Notes: a model not told the origin generated them from the sequence alone. DNA of 64,000 nt from Strongylocentrotus purpuratus (GCF_000002235.5 NW_022145606.1:23186595-23250594), one strand, 5' to 3'; shown: positions 12,665-24,125, counted from the first letter of the stretch. Made by a program: numbers and translations.

Positions 12665-14165
12665 CATAAGTGCAATCTTAATCCGGGAAGCCTAAAAACA
12701 TGGATGATACCACTTTTCAAGATTTTTTTATGACGAGGATTTCATTTATGTCACCGGTTTCTATATTTAAGTAATGCAATTGTCTTAAATAGCATAATTA
12801 GCATATTAACCTAATTAGAATATGTACATTATATGGACTTCATTCTTATGAAATAAACAGCCTGAAAATGGTGCAATGCAATATTGTAAATCACTTTTTT
12901 AAGGCAACACATTAATTAACACATAAGAAGATATTCCATGTAGATATAGTACAATAAGCCTAGTTAACATAATAGTAAATTTGCATATTTGCATTTATTG
13001 ATATAGGCCTAGGTCTATTTTTATCCAGAAAAAATTGTAATGACAATTTTAATGTGATTTTTTTTTAAATGACAACCCATATTTATTTCAGAGGTTGATC
13101 ACGTTGAACGCAAACTAATTAGCCTAACTAGCATAATTAACGTAATTGGCATTTTAAACAGGCCATTGCTTAATGGCCTTGTGGATTTCTGTAGGTTTAT
13201 CCAAAATAGGTATTCATTTTTAATTTCCCACTGTAACGGTGATACGAGCAGAATTAACAGTCATGACAGAGACCAGTCAGTTATTAAAGATAAAGAGAAA
13301 TGGTTTGGGACGACTAAAATATGGTTATGGTGGCAAATATATTTATAATGTTGTTCTTTTCTTCTTTGAGTTTAAGTATTGGGATATAATTAAGAGAGAA
13401 GCAATCATGAATAGTATGAACAATAAGAGGCAACTTTCTGCACTCCTCTCAACATTTGACTATGGAGAGCGAACAATCGTTGACAGTCAGAATGATAGCA
13501 TCTATGGACATGAGGAAGCAGATGTCCCAGTCTTTTCTCTTATCGTGTCCCTACACAAGTGCCGTCCAGTGCTCGAAACAGGCTCTGGCCCGGCATTTCA
13601 CGGCCTCTGTCATGACTGTTTTTTCTGCTCTTATCACTGTTACAGTGGGAAATTAAATATGAATACCTATGTATTCTGTCTTTTCAGACAGAAAATCACA
13701 ATTCCTTTAGGCAATTGCCTGATTAATATGCTAATTAGGTTAATTATGCTAGCAACGTGATTAACCTCTGAGATAAATATTGGTTGTCATAACAAAAATC
13801 ACATTAAAATTGTCATTCCAAATTTTTCTGGATAAACTAGACCTATATCAATAAATGCAAATATGCAAATTTACTTATGTTAATCGTGCTAATTGTATTA
13901 CATCTAGATGGAATATCTTCTCGTGAATTAATGTATTGTCTTTAAAAAGAGATTTACAATGTTGAATTGACCCCTTTTCAGGCTCATGAGTATGAAGACC
14001 ATATGTTGTACATATTCTAATTAGCTCATTATGCTAATTATGCTATTTAAGACAATTGCATTACTTAAAAATAAGAACCGGTGTCATAAATGACTTCCTC
14101 GTCATAAAAAACTCTTGAAGTGGTGTTACCCATGTGTTTAGGCTTCCCGGATTACGATAAGCAAA
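12665..14165. mobile_element. 1.5-kb foldback element
   Basis: Left arm about 12665-13175 and right arm about 13700-14165 are reverse complements over about 480 bases with moderate divergence. Shared blocks include 'aatccgggaagcctaaa', 'taagtaatgcaattgtctta' and the inner 'cagaggttgatcacgtt'. The loop (13176-13699) carries a coding scrap (next entry). No transposase is visible. Confidence 0.85.
13407..13640 (+). pseudogene. Coding scrap inside the foldback loop
   Basis: In the plus frame beginning with ATG at 13416 the residues NNKRQLSALLSTFDYGER, then SQNDS, then HEEADV are encoded. I recall this motif order from a widespread family of uncharacterised animal proteins, often near transposons, in which it is followed by a hydrophobic stretch and a DDTD motif. 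Here the resemblance fades after about residue 50, at a run of other residues, and no DDTD follows. It is most likely a captured exon fragment rather than a working gene. The function of the family is unknown to me. Confidence 0.5.
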
Positions 14166-16960
14166 ATATTTCATATTGCACATATGGTAATATATGCACA
14201 TATGCTCTCCGCTAGCGGTTTCATTGGAATTAATCGAGAAATTTCCCTCACTAGCGTGAAGAAAAAATATACGCGTACCGCTTAGGCATCGCTGGCTATA
14301 TAGAGGGCGTAAATAGCTATAAGTAGTGCAGTCCTGTTGCAAGCTTTTGAAAGCTCATAACTAATGCCTGGATTACATTAAGCCTCCGATTAGTCTACGG
14401 AGCCCGTATCCTGCCCGTATCCCCTTTTTCGTGCGGGCTCCGTGCGGAGGCAGGCGGCGGCTGTGAGATTTTCGTACGGATTCACGGGCTACGCAATATC
14501 TACGATTATGTTTCGCGAGAAGTTATACAAGTTGAAAAAATCGTAAGCCCGTAGCACGTAGACATGTCGTAGGTGGCATTGCGCAATCCCCGCAAGGGCA
14601 TCGCGCGGAGGTCTCGCGCTGATCGTGCCGAAGGCGCAATTTGAAATTTAACACAATTTACCGGGAGCACCGGTAAATTTTTATATTCAATTTTTCTCGA
14701 AAGCAGTAGTGTTTTAGGAGCTAATTTCTTTAGTGCTTAACATACATCCATAGGGGCATCCAAATATACCACAATCGTAAAGAATCACTATCCAACCAAT
14801 TTTCAAAATTTACCAAAACTTTGTAATACCTTTAATGCCATTTTCGGGATAATCCCCAAGCGAGATTGGGATAAGAAAATATATACGATTAATTAGGCCG
14901 AATTAAGTAACATTACAATGAAAAGAACAACTAAAACACAAGCACTAAGAAGCAACAACATCCCCAAAATCTAATTATTTGGGGCACGTCTAAGTTGTCA
15001 TATAGATACATTTTTTTGATATTAAGAGAACAGCTCCGATTGGAAATGCACGTTTTAAAAAGGTCAGAATCACAGGAAAGAGGTGCTGAATTGCTAATAA
15101 TACGAATGTCACCTTTTTAACATTCTAAAACTCGGTCTAGGAGGCAACGGGCACTTTGAGCCCATAGGTAGAACACAACATTATGTATGAAAAAAAATCG
15201 TTGTACGATACAAAGTTAAAAGTACTTGATTCGGTAATGTACATTTCAGACGACTTGTTGCACCAATTATTGTTGTAGACATCTCAAACCAACAATATAT
15301 TTGTGTGCTCTCTAGGTAAAGTTTCGTGAATAAAGGCATCAACAATTTATTTTAATGGCTGAATGTCATTGTTTTCCACGTATCTTTTCATCCCCTTTTC
15401 ATTTATCCTTTTATTTTTTATTGAAATCTACAAAACACGTTTCTTCTTTGATTTTGTACCATATGTTTTTGGTAGACGATTTAAAAATAGACTTTAATTC
15501 AACATTTAATGAATGGTTAATTTAAGTGATATCTTTTACAAAGATGGACAAGATTTTGCGACCTGTAAATATAACACAAACAATTATGTGGCTTACATAT
15601 TGCAAGTCATTAATGAAAACAAGGAACTACAGCGGTCCCACTACCGATCCTTGGGAAACTCCTATATTTATATCACACATATTTCATTTATTTTATTTAT
15701 TATTGTATACAAATACAAAATGTTTGCTGTCATTGAAATCATTTTAAAACCGTTTTAGTGTTATTCCATGGATATCGTGACGATAAATCTCGTCGATAGA
15801 TTTTGTTGTGATTAATATAATTGAATACTTAAAAAATATCACCAAAAAAAAATATTTAGTCTCATAAACATTGATATCGTAATAGCAAATTCAAGAGGAG
15901 CCATATTCGTCGTATTACCGTGTCTAAAACCAAACTGTAGAAACCATAGGTTATTATTTTTTCGGTACGTAAGACATTTATATAATGAGCACCATTTTTT
16001 TCTCCAAATAAATTCTGCAATTATAGTTTAAAATGTTTCTATTTTTTAAGGCAAGACCTAAATGTATCTCATTTTTCGTGAATTTGACCAGCTTCAGATT
16101 TCTTGAATTTTTTTTCAGGAAACACACGTTCTTCCATAGACAAGAGTATTGTAAATTCCATATCAATATGAGTGCACAATCATTGCATTATACTGTCGTT
16201 GTATGGTATATATATATAAGCCATAGAGAAAATAGAAGTGTAGTAAATTAAAATAGTTATGTTATAAGAAAGAAAGAACATGTTTCTCATGATATAAATT
16301 GTCTTGTGGAACATTAATGAACTCATTTTTTTAACAGGGAACAAGCTAGCAATACTTTTGCCTCTTATTTCTAGTTTAAACGCTCGTTTAGAAGCCGAGT
16401 TTAGAATTTATTCAGAATATGTATCAATTGAACCTTACATCAAAAGTTTAATGAAATAGTAAATATAAATAACATTTTTATTTTACCTCTGCTTTTTAAC
16501 AGATTCTTCTGTGATGTCTAGATCAATTGTATTCATTTGTCGTTGTAAATAACAACAACTTCTTTTTTTTTTTAAATCAGGGTTAATACTTGTCGTAAAA
16601 TTACTTGTTGTCGGTCTTGTTAGCCGTTGGGTTACTGCAACGTGAATTGGTGGATCAAGGATTTTCTGCCACAGGATGGAGGGAAAGTCCGAAAGTTCTA
16701 CGACAAACAAACACAAATTTCACCTGGATTTTGATGAGCTGTTTTGCTACGAAATTATCTGACAAATCAATTAGCTCAGCCAATGCTTCATCTTTTCTTC
16801 TTCCAGTTTATTTTTTCCATTTTATTTTTCCTTTTCTGTTCATTCCTCTTCTCTATCCAACCATTTTCATGTCATATATGGGTCAGGGGGGGGGGGGGTC
16901 GGGTCCTAGTAGAACCACTGCTATTTTTATCGTTTGAAGCAGTTTCACCTTAAACCTGCT
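14166..16960. other. No gene recognised
   Basis: About 14390-14640 is a GC-rich patch with inverted CCCGTA/TACGGG words ('gcccgtatcc', 'gtgcgggctccgtgcgga'), probably a repeat remnant. The rest is AT-rich without exon-like sequence. A C/T-rich stretch followed by a G-run sits at about 16795-16900. Confidence 0.5.
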
Positions 16961-16966
16961 ATGGAT

Positions 16967-17238
16967 TTACTCCCATGGACCCCATGAACCGCCATGCAAG
17001 GCTGGATCCGCTTCCAAATCCGGATCTGGATACCGCACGGGAACCGAACCTTTGTAATACTCCTCTAATCTCTGAAGAAACTCATCGACAACATCCGGAT
17101 ACTTTCCTGAAAGATCGGTTCGCTCCAGAGGATCGGCGGTTATGTTGAAGAGCCATACCTTTTGGTTCGGTTTCTCTATCGGATATATCGTATGGAGTCC
17201 GGACTCGGCTGGCGGCTGCCACACATCGGATGCCGATG
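16967..17238 (-). CDS. Arylsulfatase B-like, last exon
   Basis: Terminal exon of a type I sulfatase on the minus strand. The acceptor is CAG at 17239-17241 and the stop TAA is at 16967-16969. It encodes a segment with SDVWQPP and then KVWLFNITADPLERTDLS, which corresponds to the C-terminal subdomain of animal arylsulfatase B (human counterpart VWLFNITADPYE). It ends WGPWE. The upstream exon leaves one base (phase 1), which pairs with the CA opening this exon to give Ala. Sulfatases of this type hydrolyse sulfate esters of glycosaminoglycans in lysosomes or outside the cell; the exact substrate here is unknown. No polyadenylation signal could be assigned. Confidence 0.9.
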
Positions 17239-17289
17239 CTGTTGTCACAAAGAGAGGATGGGATGGAGAAATAACGTTTTTTTACGTAA

Positions 17290-17475
17290 ATGACAACGAC
17301 GACAAAATTTGCTGTAGTACTAGTGATACTAGTGGTAGTTGTAGCAGTACTAGTGTTGAAAGTTTCAGTAGTAGTAGTAGTAGTAGAAGTAGTAGTCGTA
17401 GTCGTAGTAGTATTAATAGTAGAATTGGAAGTATCTTTACCAGTACTGCTACAAGAAGTAGTCGTAGTTTATCTG
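17290..17475. repeat. Trinucleotide (AGT/ACT)n tract in a sulfatase intron
   Basis: Irregular runs of agt and cgt triplets in the intron between the last two sulfatase exons. The exon donor GTGAGT at 17518-17523 precedes it on the minus strand, so the long leucine-rich open frame across it is intronic. Confidence 0.85.
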
Positions 17476-17523
17476 TGATATTGCGAACATGAGCGAATAA
17501 CTTTGAGATAATTTGGCACTCAC

Positions 17524-17723
17524 CGTCTGGCCCTGTCTTTATTTTCCAGTCTCCGACGCGTAGCGCAGCTCTTATTGACGTATCGAATTTGTCTTCCAAA
17601 ACTCGCGCCAAAAATCGCCACAGAAAATCCTCGCCATCAAAGTAACTCGGTAGAATCTCGGGAGCGATGTAAAGCGAGTCGATATTGTGCAAGATTTCCT
17701 TTCGAGGGGACGAGGCTGTACCA
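17524..17723 (-). CDS. Arylsulfatase B-like, penultimate exon
   Basis: Minus-strand exon with acceptor CAG just upstream of 17723 and donor GTGAGT after 17524. It encodes the stretch with SSPRKEILHNID, aligning to the SPRVELLHNID region of human ARSB, and closes with RVGDWKIKTGPD, matching the family's 'aIRhGnWKLlTG' motif. Phase 2 enters from the preceding exon (AG plus T gives Ser) and phase 1 leaves. The segment between LHNID and VGDW is longer and unlike human ARSB (SYFDGEDFLWRFLARVLED), so this is a distinct paralogue rather than a strict orthologue. Confidence 0.9.
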
Positions 17724-19724
17724 CTGAATAATTACAAATGCGAAAGTAAATAAAAACGCGATTTCAATATCCTTGAGTTTCACCTATTGACATCGGCAAA
17801 AATCCCTTCGCGCATTGAGTCCATGTTTAAAACACAACCACATTGCGTTTGACGCCAGGTTTTTTTAATGGGAAAATAGGCTTCCAAATCTTTAAATAAG
17901 CAACAAATTGAGAAATTTCACAATCAATGTTTCTCGATCGAAATTTGCCCTTAGTTCAACTTTTCTATCAAAAATTTACCCAAATATACTTTTTTCATTT
18001 GAACAATGTAGCATTGAAAGAAAAATATTGTTAGTTAGAAAAACAATATTTGATTAATTGAGTCCCAAAGGAAAGTTCTGTCTCGGAAGAGAAGAATTTA
18101 CCAAAATACGTAAAGTTTTTAATAATACAAAAAAAGTTCCCCAAAATGGAGTTGCGCTTTAAAGATACTCTGTCCCTTTTGCAGCCATTATGAATATGTC
18201 TGGTATGTCCTATCTGTGAAATTTAAACGTTAGCAGTGTCCTAATATTCAAATTATGCAAGGAAACCCGTTTACTTGCTAGAATTCACTGTTACTTGAGT
18301 GACTGACTGGCTTTTTTTCTCTTCTTCTTTGGTAAAAACATACATAAACAGAGCTGTAAAGGGTACATGAGCATCTGTCTACATCAATAACCCACTTCTT
18401 GTAATGGCCAAAATTAAACTGCTTGAATCTTTGTGCAGCACAAAACGTACGACCATTCTGTACAATGGTCTGAAAATCAGACTATTACGTACTGTATTGT
18501 TATCACTTAGTCGATTCGACAACTAATAGTCATTATTTTCCCACTTAAAGTAGATATTCATTGATTTAAAAAAAACTAACTTTATTTTCATTATTGCAAG
18601 TTCAAACTTTGATTCGACAAGGTTATCACAATTCAATGCTAGGAAACATTCGAAGTTATGATTATCATAAATTACAAAACGCTTAAATACAGCCCCGGCA
18701 TAGCACCCGAAGAGCTCTCCGAACGCTGCTGAGATGTGTGAGATCACAGTATGGACATGACTTGTACAAGCAGACGATGTCCCATGACATCTCACACATT
18801 TTCAGTGCCTGTGTTTTCATCTTCTCTTGAGGTCTTTCTCTTACTTCACTACCGTCAGGCTAAATGTATAATCTATTGCCTCACTCTAAACCCCGCACAT
18901 GGTTTATTTTGATGACAAATGCAGCGATATTAAAATAAAGGAATCTGTCGCTTGTAAGCAAAATAAGACGTCGTTGTATATTCAGCTGCACACTACGCGG
19001 TATGTTCGGCGTTTCAAGAGGGAACAAATGCCGTCCTTAATATCATTCCGGGGGTTTTTCAATTCGAAAGTCTGGTTTCTTTGATTGTTAATTAACCCCT
19101 ATCCTGAGTATTTACAAGCAAACGATTTTAGTTATCAGAATGGGGCCATATTCCCTTTTGAATGGTTTGACATTTATTACATTTATATACACTAAACTCA
19201 TTATAATTTGAGAAATAATAGCTTTGCAATTATGTTCATTCTCTATGGGATGTCGTCTGCTTGGGCAGTGTTGGTCCATATAGTAACGTCATTAAAACAT
19301 CGTTATTTTTCCGGCGAATCTCTCGTATATCCCAGCTGCTATGGAGGTGGTTGTATTTGTATTTTTATAAATCACCCGATATGTAGTTGACCTAAAGCTT
19401 GTATGATGGCCATCCGTTAGCTTACCAGTTTCTAGTGATACATTAGTTGACATATTTGTGATCTTCTTTGAATTTCACCTTTAAAGACATTTTCAAGCCC
19501 ACTTTTTGGGAAGTTCTAAATCAGTATCATCTTTCAAATGCCATTGGAATTTAACCTTTTCAGTTTTTGGGGCCTGCAAATAGGACATAGTACCATTAAT
19601 GAAAAAAGTACATAATAGAAGATTCTTATACCTTTAAACATCCCTGATATGAGTTCAAATATAACGATTCGCTAGATTCAAAAAGAAGTAGAGGGAAAGG
19701 GAGAGTTCCTGGTGGCTAGGGTAC
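17724..19724. other. Sulfatase intron; nothing else recognised
   Basis: A 2.0-kb intron on the minus strand between matched phase-2 splice sites. AT-rich, with no exon or clear repeat seen. Small open frames are present on both strands but lack recognisable motifs. Confidence 0.6.
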
Positions 19725-19977
19725 CTGATAGAGCTCCAGACATTGTAGCCGTCTAAGGGTTTAGTTCCATTCAACGCTCCACCTGCAATGCCTGCTACAA
19801 TAGTCGGTAGCCAGTCGCTCACATGAATCAATTCATGATTGACCGTTCCTTTGACTGACGTTGGTAGAAGAGGGCTGTGTACGAACCCCACTCCATGGAT
19901 CCCTCCCTCCCAGAGGGATCCTTTGCTTCCCCGAAGTGGCCAATTGTTGGCACCGCTTTGGATTGGACCCCCGTTAT
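19725..19977 (-). CDS. Arylsulfatase B-like exon with STDNGG and WPLRG motifs
   Basis: Acceptor TTATACAG upstream of 19977, donor GTACCC after 19725. The first bases AT complete the Asp of STDNGG (metal-binding Asp-Asn pair in sulfatases). Then come [16 protein letters not shown], containing the Lys that contacts the sulfate, [11 protein letters not shown] and [12 protein letters not shown]. All are in the order and spacing of animal ARSB. It leaves in phase 2. A pyrimidine-rich tract precedes the acceptor, as expected. Confidence 0.95.
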
Positions 19978-20929
19978 CTGTATAAGAAAAAGAAGGAAAC
20001 CTAAATTGAATTCTATAATAATAAGTGATCAAATGTGCATTCAAAAACTGCAAAACACTACATTACCCATACCATCCTGCTAAAATTCTCGCTACCGCAT
20101 CTACGGTATTCGGCCATAGAGGGCAGTACCGACCATTGGTACATTCGGCAAAGGCTCTTCCGTTTCCAATGCAAATACAATGGCTCGAGAACTGGGAAGA
20201 AATAATAATTTCAGAACCAATAAACTATAAGTACCAGATTATGATGGTGCCTACATAGATCTCATTAAACCATCGGGGAAGTTCATAAAACCTGAAAAAT
20301 AAATTAGTAAAATAAGGAATTAGTTGACATTGCGGTACATTCTCTATGGAAGCCGGGAAAAAAAAAAACATTGTCTTATCGTCTTCCCCAGTATTGTATC
20401 TTCGCATGTGTTACTTGTACAATGTGGCAGGAATGTCGCCATCTACTGTCGAAAATTGTGTTTACATTATGCTCAATTATTGTCCAGCCATTTTGTAAAG
20501 GTCGTTTACCTGTACCTTACACAGTGGACATGTTTAAAGTGTATAAAATAAGTCCTGTCCATCTTCATAACAGGATTTTATGGCTTAACTAATCACTTGA
20601 AGTTCTTCAAATTAACAACAAATGATTTTCCATTATTGTTACATTGCTGCAATGTAGTGTGCTGTCTCACAAAGCTATACATGGCTATGAACCTTCCTGA
20701 AAAGCTACGAAAATTACAAATTATGCTCGAAAAAATTACTTTGAACCTCCCTTTTTGTTTCCTTTGTTTGAAGGATGTTAAAGTTTATTTTTTTTGTTTT
20801 AATTTAAATCATGGTCACTCAACCTAAATAGATTTAGTAGACATGTACATATGAACAGAAATGCCATTTCTACTTATGCATCTGGTATTTCTTCCCTTGT
20901 TTTGTTCCCCCTTTCCCTTTAAAGGTTTG

Positions 20930-21052
20930 TTCTTAGTTGCATCTTTTTTCATTGATGATTTTTATTTTATTATGATTATTATTATTTTATTATTTATTTA
21001 TTTTTTTTATTTTTTTATTTTATTTTATTTTATTTTTTTTGGGGGGGGGAGG
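20930..21052 (+). repeat. T-rich low-complexity tract ending in a G-run
   Basis: ATTATT/TTTTATTTT repeats followed by GGGGGGGGAGGGGAG. It lies in the sulfatase intron just downstream (minus strand) of the GC donor at 21107-21108. Confidence 0.85.
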
Positions 21053-21108
21053 GGAGAGAGCTGTCTCGATAGGGTTACATATAAATATAAATACGTGCAT
21101 TTCCTTGC

Positions 21109-21316
21109 CTGTTGAGAATATGATGATGGTATTATCGTAAAGACCAGCTTCCTTTAGAGCTCTTGTGACGTTTCCTACACCTTCATCCATGCAAGATACC
21201 ATTCCGGCATAGGTACGTCTGTTTTTGTCTGTGATGTTCATGTATGGGTCCATGTAGCTGTCAGGTACTTCCAAAGGAAAGTGTACAGCTTGATATGCAA
21301 GGTATATGAAGAGTGG
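21109..21316 (-). CDS. Arylsulfatase B-like exon with a GC-AG intron downstream
   Basis: Starts after acceptor TTAAAG with [18 protein letters not shown], matching human ARSB 'PLFLYLALQSVHEPLQVP'; the His of QAVH is an active-site residue. It continues with [20 protein letters not shown] and [17 protein letters not shown]. The downstream donor is ACAG|GCAAGG, a GC rather than GT donor. It fits the family boundary exactly, because phase 1 (G) plus AT of the next exon gives the Asp of STDNGG. No GT donor lies near that boundary in the right phase. Confidence 0.92.
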
Positions 21317-21600
21317 CTTTAAGGTACAAATACAAAAGAAAAAATGAAAATAATGCTCAAATAATCCATAGAAATATGTTTCATGAAAGGTGGCTAAGCT
21401 CTGAGGTGGGGAAACTTTTCTACTACCTACAGTAATTAATGTACATGAACAATGGCTTTAAGGTACAAATACAAAAGGATACAATGAAAAAGAACGAATA
21501 CGATTAATGCTCAAATAATCCGTAGAAACACTTTCCCTGCAAACTGGCTGAGCTCGAAGACGTGAAGATTTTCTTATCCAACTAAAGTAAGTCAGATACA
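21310..21600. repeat. Local tandem duplication over an exon's acceptor side
   Basis: About 21305-21395 ('atgaagagtggctttaagg', 'aatgctcaaataatcc') is repeated with divergence at 21445-21540 ('atgaacaatggctttaagg'). The copied block includes the acceptor and first few bases of the sulfatase exon starting at 21316. The second copy lies upstream in the intron and encodes nothing further. Confidence 0.75.
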
Positions 21601-22063
21601 GAAAGAGTGCCCTTAAAGCCCCACTGTCCTACTTGTAGCTACTTACTACCTCTATATAGAAAACTTCCCCAATCGGTGCCTGTTGGTCCCCCATGATCCC
21701 CTTTTTCTTATGTTAGTTGAGAGCTGAGTTAATGAGATAGCCACCTGTCAGTGACCTCGCTGTGTGGTCTTATCCCTTCTGGCCCAGTAGTGTTGACGGT
21801 CTTTATGAGTTGCCTTTAAATAAAGTGTGCCAAACACCATTTAACTATTTTGTGTTTAGAAAGCATATATAAAACCAACCTCTAAAAAAAATCACTCTTA
21901 ATCTATGGGCTGGGAGAATTTTGAAAAAAAGGAAAAATATGTGCATTTAATTAGCAATGAAATAAAAATAATGATGCAAACGAGTAAAATTTAAAAAATA
22001 AAAATGAAAACAAAAATATTATTTTGGGAACGAGCTCTTCAAAAACTGTACACGTAAACGTAC

Positions 22064-22248
22064 CTTTGTCTTGTCATGCCTCTCTATGACATCAATTGTT
22101 TTATTCGTGAAGAGATGGGTGGAATACTGTCCTTCGTACTGAAAGACCGGTGTCTTGTTGGCGTGTAGGTCGTGTCCTGATAGGGTCTTGGAACCGACAT
22201 TGTAGGAGCGCATGTGCGTGTAATAGTCTTCAGCTCCTATCAGGTATC
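22064..22248 (-). CDS. Arylsulfatase B-like exon (YLIGAEDYY)
   Basis: Acceptor TTTATCAG upstream of 22248, donor GTACGT after 22064 (phase 0). It opens with GYLIGAEDYYTHMRSYNVG, aligning to 'GYLLGSEDYYSHERC' of human ARSB, followed by GHDLHANKTPVFQYEGQYST and a helical VIERHDKTK segment. The reading frame joins the neighbours cleanly on both sides (phase 1 in, phase 0 out). Confidence 0.93.
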
Positions 22249-22292
22249 CTGATAAAAAAACGAAGAACAAAATGTTCAGTGAGAATACAGTG

Positions 22293-22556
22293 AAACCTCA
22301 CTATGGACATGACGGACAAAATATACAGTTCCTCATTCTACCCTCAACAATTGCTGTGGTAGACAAAGGAACATCCCTTCACTGCTATGATGTAAAAATG
22401 TGTAGAACAGGTGTCAAATGCATATTCACCTGTGCTACTTATTTTTACATAATAACAGTGAAGGGATGTTCCTTTGTATACCACAGCAATTGTTGAGGGT
22501 AGAATGATGAACTGTATATCTTGTCTGCTTTCTTTGTCCGTCATATTCATAGTGCC
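22293..22556. mobile_element. Foldback MITE in a sulfatase intron
   Basis: Arms of about 100-110 bases ('cctcaacaattgctgtggta', 'aaaggaacatcccttcactg' and their reverse complements) around a short loop near 22420. The outer bases on the left read CAGTGAAACCTCACTATGG. A nearby motif at 22710-22742 ('agacaggtggtctgtctata') recalls pogo-type ends. Non-autonomous; the superfamily is uncertain. Confidence 0.75.
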
Positions 22557-22779
22557 TGTACATAAAAATCGTTAACGGGAGACACGAAAAGTGATCTTCC
22601 CAGGCAGGTGATCTTTATGTACAGTTTCCTTTAGCATAGGCCTATGTTTTTATATATGTTTTCATATATGTTTACATAATTAATTACTTTCGAGGGTTGC
22701 AGAAAATATGGTCTGTATAGACAGGTGGTCTGTCTATACAGGTTGCTGCTAAAGCACGTTTGACTCTAGATCTTACTTA

Positions 22780-23175
22780 TTATTATACCATTGCAATGAT
22801 TATTAGTGTTAGTATTATAATTTAATTTGAGTATGACTATTATTGTTTTTATAGTATTATTATTATTGTTAGTATTGTTAACATTATTATTATTACTTTA
22901 ATCATTATTATTCTTGTTTTTGCCATTATTTTTATTAACCATGTTATTTTTATCACAATAATTAACAACACTATATAATAATAACAATCATTATATCTAA
23001 TATTTGTGATATTATTACTATCCTTATTATTTGTATTATTATCATCAATATTATTGTTATAAATATTATTATTATTTTCATTATTTTTTTTTATAGAAAT
23101 TATCAATAGTATTATCATTTTATTGTATTTTCTGTTGTTATTGTCATTATTACTATCAACATTTTAGTAGTAGTG
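22780..23175. repeat. ATT-rich low-complexity intron segment
   Basis: Irregular ATT/AAT runs for about 400 bases between two sulfatase exons. No coding content. Confidence 0.8.
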
Positions 23176-23222
23176 GTACATTTATTACTCGTTAAAAAAT
23201 GCTCATTAAAATAAGCCCTCAC

Positions 23223-23409
23223 CAAAGTAAGAATCGAAGCCCCTCTCAGTTGGCAAGCAAGCATCCAAGTAAAAGCCAATATGCCATTTACCGACCATGT
23301 TAGTGGCGTAGCCATTCTCCTTGAGTTTCTGCGGGAGCGTGACTTCATCCAACGGGAGGCAGTTCGGCTGGGGAGGTCTGATCACGCCGTGTTGGAGACC
23401 CGTGTGGAT
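23223..23409 (-). CDS. Arylsulfatase B-like exon with GKWHIG motif
   Basis: The most 5' sulfatase exon found. After acceptor TTTACCAG it begins [19 protein letters not shown] in phase 0, matching 'IRTGLQHQIIWPCQPSCVP' of human ARSB. It then has [17 protein letters not shown], with the active-site Lys and His, and closes [13 protein letters not shown] before donor GTGAGG. In ARSB the preceding exon encodes the signal peptide, two metal-binding Asp residues and the CxPSR motif whose Cys becomes formylglycine. I did not find that exon upstream as far as I could scan. The six exons total 1305 bases (434 codons plus stop), about the length expected for this part of the family. Confidence 0.93.
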
Positions 23410-23536
23410 CTGGTAAAGAATATATCACTATGATGATGTGGATACATTATAGAGAAACTTTGTCCCTCCTCCTCGTTGATAATCATTATATGAACAGCTC
23501 GTTTCCTAAAATGCTACTGTGTTTATTAATAATTTA

Positions 23537-23575
23537 AGGGTGTCTCATGACTCCGTGTTCGATACCTGTGTGGAT
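23537..23575 (-). pseudogene. Decayed second copy of the sulfatase exon start
   Basis: About 130 bases upstream of the sulfatase exon, the minus strand again encodes IHTGIEHGVMRHP, 9 of 13 residues identical to the real exon's opening, in the same phase. The AT-rich sequence before it resembles the real intron end, but the position of the acceptor AG reads AA. Likeness ends after 13 codons, at a stop. It looks like a partial exon duplication that is not spliced, though an alternative-exon relic is possible. Confidence 0.65.
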
Positions 23576-24084
23576 TTAGTATACAAATATACACTGTATT
23601 GAGAGGTTCTGGGTTAAAACTATGTGCAAGAGGTGACTCCAATAGTACTATTTGCTGAGAGGCGCTGCCTCGAAGCAAATGGTACTTTTGCCCCACCCCC
23701 ATCCCGATCCGCAACTTGTTGGCGGGAAAATTGCAACTGATATCCCCCTTCTTTTATTTACTTCTTTCTCAATTTCCTTCCCTTTATTTCCTCTTTAGTG
23801 ACTGGTCCCTCAGAAACTAGTGCTAAGCCAGTCACAGAGAATTCATGATTTCAACTGATGCCTGTCAGTGCATTGTAAATTTGATTTTTCTTCAAATTTC
23901 ATTTAAAAATCTTTTCATATTGATAAATATGGTGCATTGGCGTATGGGCTATGGTTGGAGCATTGGATGCGTTGAACAGCGTTGGTGTATTATGACGATT
24001 TATCATATTCATATTCTGAATATCTTCAGCGAATTGAATAGTATTGAAAATGATGCAATTCATAGTTGTACTCGATAATTCTCA

Positions 24085-24094
24085 CTTAACATAT

Positions 24095-24125
<31 letters not shown>

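Noticed and set aside
17282-17692. 136-residue minus frame combining a sulfatase segment with a leucine-rich tail
   Set aside because: The exon ends at the GTGAGT donor at 17523. The leucine-rich part is translated intronic triplet repeat.
23115-23348. Minus frame starting [18 protein letters not shown] as a gene
   Set aside because: It is an alternate frame over the sulfatase exon, whose own frame gives the GKWHIG motif.
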